Origin: Methylotetracoccus sp.
GTDB taxonomy: Bacteria; Pseudomonadota; Gammaproteobacteria; Methylococcales; Methylococcaceae
DNA: 11,149 bases
Direction: 5' to 3'
NCBI GenBank assembly: GCA_025458755.1
Contig: JALORT010000042.1
Location: 1 to 11,149, forward strand
Under the pieces are notes generated by a model. That model made no database searches, was not told the origin of the DNA, and was given only the letters and a program-made list of their open reading frames with translations. Made by a program: the position numbers and the translations under genes. This document shows, piece by piece, positions 7,740-11,149 of the stretch. Each line of letters starts with the position of its first letter. Within the stretch, counting starts at the first letter, position 1.

Positions 7740-8735
7740 TCACGATTTTGCAGTCAGCCGTTGTTCAATGTGATCCATCAACCGGGCACTGATATTCAGC
7801 CCGAACCATTGGTCGAGTTCCTGAACGCAGGTCGGGCTGGTGACGTTCACCTCGGTGAGGTACTCTCCGATCACGTCTAGGCCCGCAAACACCAACCCTC
7901 GTTCGCGCAGCGCCGGGCCTACCTGGTCGACGATCCAGCGGTCCCGATCTGTCAGTGGGCGCCCTTCGGCCCGGCCACCGGCCGCAAGATTACCCCGACT
8001 CTCTCCGGCGGCCGGGATTCGCGCCAAAGCGTAAGGCACCGCCTCGCCGTCAACCACCAAAATGCGCTTGTCGCCGTCGATGATCTCGGGCAGGTAGCGC
8101 TGCGCCATCACGAAGCGCCGATTGTGACGCGTCATCGTTTCCAGGATCACGCTCAGGTTCGGATCGCCCTCGGCAACTCGAAAAATCGATGCGCCCCCCA
8201 TGCCATCCAGCGGCTTGAGGATGATCTCGCCCTGCTCCCTCAGGAACTCTCTGAGGCGTGCCGCCTCGCGGGCGACGAGCGTGGGCGCGCAGCATTGCGG
8301 AAACCAGGCGGTGAATAGCTTCTCGTTGGCGTCGCGCAGCGATCTGGGCTTGTTGACCACGTAAGCGCCGTGGCTCTCGGCGCATTCCAACAAATATGTC
8401 GCGTAAATATATTCCTGATCAAACGGCGGGTCCTTCCGCATCAAGACGACATCCAGACTGTCCAACGGCACGGTCCGTTCAGCGGCGAACTCGAACCAAT
8501 TCGCTGGATCGCGCCGTACCTCGAGCGAACGCATCCGCGCATAGGTACGGCCATCGCGCAGGTAAAGATCATTCAGCTCCATGTAGAACAATTCCCACTG
8601 CCGCGTTTGGGCCTCCAGCAACATCGCAAAACTTGTATCTTTTGTGATTTTGATCTTATCGATGGGATCCATCACCACGCCCAGCCTCACGTTCACTCCG
8701 GCCGCCCCCCCGACTTCGTCGGGCGGCGTCGGCAT
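7740..8735 (-). CDS. gshB: Glutathione synthetase
   Basis: 331 residues from ATG 8735, or 318 from GTG 8696; E. coli GshB has 316. It ligates gamma-glutamylcysteine and glycine with ATP in the cytoplasm, the second step of glutathione synthesis. Match to E. coli is strong throughout: LGVVMDPIDKI, LMRKDPPFDQEYIYATYLLE, NKPRSLRDANEKLFTAWF, the ATP-grasp loop ILKPLDGMGGASIF (172-185) and the Mg site DVIGEYLTEVNVTSPTC (287-303). The start is unresolved. The 13 residues before GTG 8696 have no counterpart in E. coli, but a GC hairpin (8701-8727) would hide the ribosome site of that GTG. It is the first gene of the seven-gene minus-strand operon and is divergent from rpmB. Function is very secure. 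Confidence 0.97.
   Translation of the reverse strand: MPTPPDEVGGAAGVNVRLGVVMDPIDKIKITKDTSFAMLLEAQTRQWELFYMELNDLYLRDGRTYARMRSLEVRRDPANWFEFAAERTVPLDSLDVVLMRKDPPFDQEYIYATYLLECAESHGAYVVNKPRSLRDANEKLFTAWFPQCCAPTLVAREAARLREFLREQGEIILKPLDGMGGASIFRVAEGDPNLSVILETMTRHNRRFVMAQRYLPEIIDGDKRILVVDGEAVPYALARIPAAGESRGNLAAGGRAEGRPLTDRDRWIVDQVGPALRERGLVFAGLDVIGEYLTEVNVTSPTCVQELDQWFGLNISARLMDHIEQRLTAKS
8701..8727 (-). promoter_or_regulatory. GC-rich hairpin at the gshB translation start
   Basis: CCGAC/GTCGG closes a TTC loop (8710-8722), and GCCGC/GCGGC (8701-8705 with 8723-8727) extends the stem past a 4-base C bulge, giving about 10 bp of strong pairing. In gshB mRNA it ends 4 bases before GTG 8696. Either it sits in the leader and blocks that start, or it lies inside codons 4-12 of the longer form. 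A regulatory role is inferred. Confidence 0.35.
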
Positions 8736-8764
8736 TGACTCACGGGGGCTGGTTCGTTTATAAA
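8735..8764 (+). promoter_or_regulatory. Sigma-70-type promoter for rpmB-rpmG
   Basis: TTGACT (8735-8740) and TATAAA (8759-8764) are separated by 18 bases, a near-consensus housekeeping promoter. The predicted transcript start is near 8771, leaving a leader of about 29 bases before the rpmB ATG. The first T of the -35 box is also part of the gshB ATG complement on the other strand. The -10 box lies in the palindrome TTTATAAA (8757-8764), so a TATAAA also faces gshB, although its -35 (near 8780-8785) is poor. Confidence 0.65.
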
Positions 8765-8789
8765 AGCGCGTTTAACGATCACGTTCTAC

Positions 8790-8794
8790 GAGGG
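8790..8794 (+). promoter_or_regulatory. Ribosome binding site of rpmB
   Basis: GAGGG lies 5 bases before ATG 8800. A GTG at 8797 is in frame just ahead, but the spacing and the conserved [11 protein letters not shown]-terminus of L28 favour the ATG. Confidence 0.6.
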
Positions 8795-8799
8795 TTGTG

Positions 8800-9036
8800 A
8801 TGTCTAGACTGTGCCAGGTGACGGGAAAGCACCGTATTGTAGGCCATAATGTTTCCCATGCTAACAATAAGACGAAGCGGGTCTTCAACCCGAATGTCCA
8901 TGATCATCGGTTCTGGGTCGCCAGCGAGAACCGCTGGGTTCGCTTGCGGGTTTCCACGCAGGGACTTCGCACTATCGACAAAAAGGGGATCGACGCCGTG
9001 CTCGCCGACATGCGCAAGCGGGGCGCTAAAATCTAA
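8800..9036 (+). CDS. rpmB: 50S ribosomal protein L28
   Basis: 78 residues, exactly the length of E. coli L28, and alignable from end to end. It is a small basic protein of the large ribosomal subunit. Visible hallmarks are [10 protein letters not shown] at the N-terminus, then [18 protein letters not shown] and the C-terminal [18 protein letters not shown]. It is followed 30 bases later by rpmG, the standard L28-L33 pair of gammaproteobacteria, and is driven by the promoter in the divergent region shared with gshB. Only one Cys is present (C6), so the zinc-binding CxxC form of L28 is excluded. Confidence 0.98.
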   Translation: MSRLCQVTGKHRIVGHNVSHANNKTKRVFNPNVHDHRFWVASENRWVRLRVSTQGLRTIDKKGIDAVLADMRKRGAKI

Positions 9037-9053
9037 TAGACTTGATTCCACCC

Positions 9054-9060
9054 GGGAGAG
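9054..9060 (+). promoter_or_regulatory. Ribosome binding site of rpmG
   Basis: GGGAGAG lies 6 bases before ATG 9067, in the 30-base gap after rpmB. It gives rpmG its own strong initiation signal and supports the short N-terminus chosen. Confidence 0.65.
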
Positions 9061-9066
9061 ACTCCG

Positions 9067-9222
9067 ATGCGCGATAAAATAAAACTCATTTCCTCAGCCG
9101 GTACCGGTCATTTCTACACCACGACAAAAAACAAGAAAACCATGCCTGAGAAGATGGAAATCAAAAAGTTCGATCCGGTGATACGCAAACACGTGGCGTA
9201 CAAGGAAGGCAAAATCAAATAG
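9067..9222 (+). CDS. rpmG: 50S ribosomal protein L33
   Basis: 51 residues, ending at TAG 9220-9222. It is a small basic protein of the large ribosomal subunit. The sequence matches E. coli L33 almost throughout: [20 protein letters not shown], then [18 protein letters not shown] and YKEGKIK. It starts MRDKIKL, so it lacks the four-residue MAKG-type lead of the 55-residue E. coli protein, a common variant. No Cys is present, so this is the zinc-independent type. It is co-transcribed with rpmB. Confidence 0.97.
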   Translation: MRDKIKLISSAGTGHFYTTTKNKKTMPEKMEIKKFDPVIRKHVAYKEGKIK

Positions 9223-9594
9223 CCGGAGATTTCCACGGCGCGGCCGAATACCCCATCAGGATCCAGGAATTCCGGCGTCACTTCGGATCGTGAGCGATCC
9301 TTCAACGCGCAGTGAAATGGGGTCGCGGGCCGACAAGTCCGTGCGGTTTCGACTATCGCATCATCGGCGCTGCGAAGGCTTGACCGCCTGGAACCGATAC
9401 CTTCAAAAGCGCTGATCGACCGCGTTCATCGGGCCCCCTCGCGCACCGGGATCGGAGCCGAAGCAGCAGCGCAACCGCCCCGAGTGCGCGCAATCACAGG
9501 TTTTCGATCCGGCCATCCCTTCCCCGGAGGCCGCAGTAAAGCTATTCGGCGCCGCCACGTCCGGCTACGGCCTTGAAAAAGGCGAATCAGGATC
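9223..9594. other. 372-base intergenic region between rpmG and degQ
   Basis: No convincing gene was found on either strand. It contains one short hairpin (9285-9300) that may end the ribosomal-protein transcript. A weak TTGACC (9380-9385) with TTCAAA (9402-9407) at 16 bases could be a poor promoter. One stretch (about 9416-9597, +) stays open without a usable start codon. The region presumably holds the degQ promoter, but I cannot place it with confidence. Confidence 0.5.
9285..9300 (+). terminator. Possible terminator hairpin after rpmG
   Basis: GGATCG and CGATCC form a perfect 6-bp stem with the 4-base loop TGAG, 62 bases after the rpmG stop. Only two T follow, so it is a weak candidate for an intrinsic terminator. 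Confidence 0.3.
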
Positions 9595-10959
9595 ATGAAA
9601 AACAGTTGTCTCCGCCGCTGCGTGATCTTGCTGGCCGTGCTCGCCGCGCAGTGGTCGCCGTCGAGCCACGCCGCTTGGCCGGAAAGCATCGAAGGACAGC
9701 GGCTCCCGAGCCTGGCACCAATGTTAAAGCGCGCCACGCCCGCGGTCGTCAACATATCCACCCGCACCCAAATCGAAGTAGCCGAGCACCCGCTGATGCG
9801 CGATCCTTTCTTCCGGCATTTCTTCAACATACCGGACGCGCCTCAGCGACGCCAATCGTCGAGTCTGGGCTCGGGTGTCATCATTGATTCCAGTCACGGC
9901 TATATCGTCACGAACAATCATGTCATCGACAAAGCGCAGGAAATTCTGGTCAACCTGCACGACGGCCGAACGCTCTCGGCGAAGCTGATCGGTGCCGACC
10001 CGGAATCGGACGTTGCGGTCATCAAAGTGGAACCGCAAAATCTCACGGCGCTGCCGATTGCGGATTCCGATCAACTCCAGGTTGGAGATTTCGTGGTGGC
10101 GATCGGCAATCCTTTCGGCCTCGGGCAAACCGTGACCTCGGGTATCGTCAGCGCACTGGGTCGGTCGGGGTTGGGCATCGAAGGCTATGAGGATTTCATC
10201 CAGACTGACGCTTCCATCAATCCAGGGAATTCGGGCGGCGCTCTGGTCAACCTGAACGGTGAACTGGTCGGGATCAACACGGCCATCCTGGCACCGACCG
10301 GCGGTAACGTCGGGATCGGCTTCGCGATACCGACCAACATGGTGAATCAAATCAAAGAACAGCTGATCGAGCACGGCGAAATCCGCCGCGGTCTCTTGGG
10401 CATCAGCATTCAGGACCTGACGCCGGAGCTCGCCCAAGCGTTCTTGCTGACGCAACATCAGGGAGCGGTCATCAGCGCGGTACAGCCCGGATCTCCGGCG
10501 GCCAAAGCACAACTTGAACCCGGCGATATCGTGCTGGCGATCAACGGCCGAAAAATGAAAAGCAGCATGGATGTTCGCAACGCGATCGGTCTGCTCCGAA
10601 TCGGCGAGGAGGTGGAGCTCCAGGTGCTGAGCAAGGGGGCCACGGTGACACGCAGAGCCGAAATTGCCGCACCGAAGATCAGTCGCGAAGACGGCAAGAA
10701 CGTTCATCCGCGTTTGAGTGGTACCGTTCTAAGCAACATGCCCCCCGGTCAGCCCGTTGAAGGTGTCGTTGTGGAGCGCATCCACAGTGGTTCTTATGCT
10801 TGGCAGGCAGGATTGCGCCCCGGTGATGTCATCGTCATGGCAAACCGGCGGCCGGTCAAAGACCTTGATGAGCTGAGAAAAAATGCCAAAAGCAGCAGCC
10901 GGGAATTGCTGTTGAATTTGCAGCGTGGAGACGGCGCATTATTCTTGATGCTTCGTTAG
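9595..10959 (+). CDS. degQ: Periplasmic Do-family serine protease, DegQ-like
   Basis: 454 residues, matching E. coli DegQ (455). It is a periplasmic protease-chaperone that degrades misfolded envelope proteins. A signal peptide is clear: MKNSCLRRC, a hydrophobic core, and a probable cleavage after SHA near residue 26. The trypsin-like domain has the catalytic triad H109 (NNHVID), D139 (ESDVAVIK) and S213 in NPGNSGGAL. PDZ1 follows with the carboxylate loop RGLLGI (265-270), and PDZ2 covers about 375-454, ending LFLMLR like the E. coli IYLLMR tail. The region between residues 58 and 88, where DegP has its long LA loop, is short, favouring DegQ over DegP; two PDZ domains exclude DegS. ATG 9595 has AGGA 4 bases upstream. 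No clear sigma-E promoter is seen. Very secure. Confidence 0.95.
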   Translation: MKNSCLRRCVILLAVLAAQWSPSSHAAWPESIEGQRLPSLAPMLKRATPAVVNISTRTQIEVAEHPLMRDPFFRHFFNIPDAPQRRQSSSLGSGVIIDSSHGYIVTNNHVIDKAQEILVNLHDGRTLSAKLIGADPESDVAVIKVEPQNLTALPIADSDQLQVGDFVVAIGNPFGLGQTVTSGIVSALGRSGLGIEGYEDFIQTDASINPGNSGGALVNLNGELVGINTAILAPTGGNVGIGFAIPTNMVNQIKEQLIEHGEIRRGLLGISIQDLTPELAQAFLLTQHQGAVISAVQPGSPAAKAQLEPGDIVLAINGRKMKSSMDVRNAIGLLRIGEEVELQVLSKGATVTRRAEIAAPKISREDGKNVHPRLSGTVLSNMPPGQPVEGVVVERIHSGSYAWQAGLRPGDVIVMANRRPVKDLDELRKNAKSSSRELLLNLQRGDGALFLMLR

Positions 10960-10978
10960 CGGTCGGGGCCATCACGCG

Positions 10979-11015
10979 GGCCCGGAAAGTGCTGACCCCA
11001 GGCACTCTCCGGGCC
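10979..11015 (+). terminator. Strong hairpin after degQ, likely terminator
   Basis: GGCCCGGA (10979-10986) pairs with TCCGGGCC (11008-11015). After one A/C mismatch, AGTGC (10988-10992) pairs with GCACT (11002-11006) around a 9-base loop. The 13 pairs begin 20 bases after the degQ stop. The hairpin is followed by G-rich sequence, not a T-run, so termination may need other factors. It could serve both strands if the right-edge minus-strand gene is real. Confidence 0.5.
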
Positions 11016-11082
11016 GGGGGGAGCAGCCCGGATGATGAGGCCCTCTCTTTCACCGCAACGGGCAGCGGGGGGGAGGCGAAGC

Positions 11083-11149
11083 TCAGACGACGGGTACGAG
11101 CCAGTCGCGGTGATCTTCTCTTCTTCCATGCACATAGGCGAAGTAGAGA
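11083..11149 (-). CDS. Possible 3' end of an unidentified minus-strand gene (partial)
   Basis: From the right edge the minus strand is open for 21 codons to TGA at 11083-11085, giving a tail LYFAYVHGRREDHRDWLVPVV. Third positions are mostly G or C, as in the confirmed genes here. The frame would converge on degQ with the strong hairpin between them, a normal arrangement. I do not recognise the family, and 21 codons open by chance is quite possible in GC-rich DNA. Confidence 0.3.
   Translation of the reverse strand, partial: LYFAYVHGRREDHRDWLVPVV

Noticed and set aside
9291..9416. Short plus-strand frame starting at GTG 9291 (about 41 codons) after rpmG
   Set aside because: It starts inside the hairpin loop, has no Shine-Dalgarno and no recognisable sequence.
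9390..9416. GGAACC followed by GCTGATC as a sigma-E promoter for degQ
   Set aside because: The match to GGAACTT and TCTGA is partial, the spacing is about 14 bases, and it would leave a leader of nearly 180 bases. Too weak to call.
9724..10707. 327-codon open frame on the minus strand
   Set aside because: It is antisense to the core of degQ, whose catalytic triad and PDZ domains are intact.
11046..11130. Alternative minus-strand frame from ATG 11130 reading through the degQ hairpin
   Set aside because: It would run about 57 codons through the strong hairpin and stop just past the degQ end, with no ribosome site and no known domain.

Overview
The window (about 11.1 kb, GC-rich, densely coding) looks like ordinary chromosome of a gammaproteobacterium. 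Every recognisable protein resembles gammaproteobacterial versions. The minus-strand order gshB-tonB-algH-yqgF-pyrR-pyrB-pyrC' is, from memory, the arrangement in Pseudomonas. I cannot name the genus. I see no tRNA, rRNA, CRISPR array, insertion sequence or prophage gene.

Layout. Positions 1-327 (+) hold the 3' end of glucose-6-phosphate isomerase (pgi). It is followed after 22 bases by a CmoA-type carboxy-SAM synthase (350-1075) and then by a YjgR/HerA-like ATPase (1178-2635). A 214-base intergenic stretch rich in small inverted repeats separates this group from a convergent minus-strand block at 2850-8735. Read in transcription order, that block is glutathione synthetase (gshB), a TonB-like protein, AlgH/YqgE, YqgF/RuvX, PyrR, aspartate carbamoyltransferase (pyrB) and a dihydroorotase-like protein. 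Spacing inside the block is very tight (a 0-base junction, 8-base overlaps, gaps of 6, 25 and 42 bases), which suggests one operon. A divergent promoter region at 8736-8799 drives rpmB-rpmG (ribosomal proteins L28 and L33) on the plus strand. A 372-base gap without a supported gene precedes a DegQ-type periplasmic serine protease (9595-10959), which is followed by a strong hairpin. The last about 67 bases may hold the 3' end of an unidentified minus-strand gene.

How the genes work together. PyrB and the dihydroorotase-like protein belong to the pyrimidine pathway, but the latter has lost nearly all metal ligands of a real dihydroorotase. It is best read as the non-catalytic PyrC'/PyrX partner of a class A ATCase complex, so a working dihydroorotase must be encoded elsewhere. 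PyrR sits directly before pyrB, yet the operon has no room for a classical attenuator in front of pyrB. No wholly new system is evident. The items most worth a second look are the degenerate dihydroorotase that keeps its catalytic Asp, the altered SAM-pocket residue in CmoA, the attenuator-free PyrR, and the shared divergent promoter with a GC hairpin at the gshB start.
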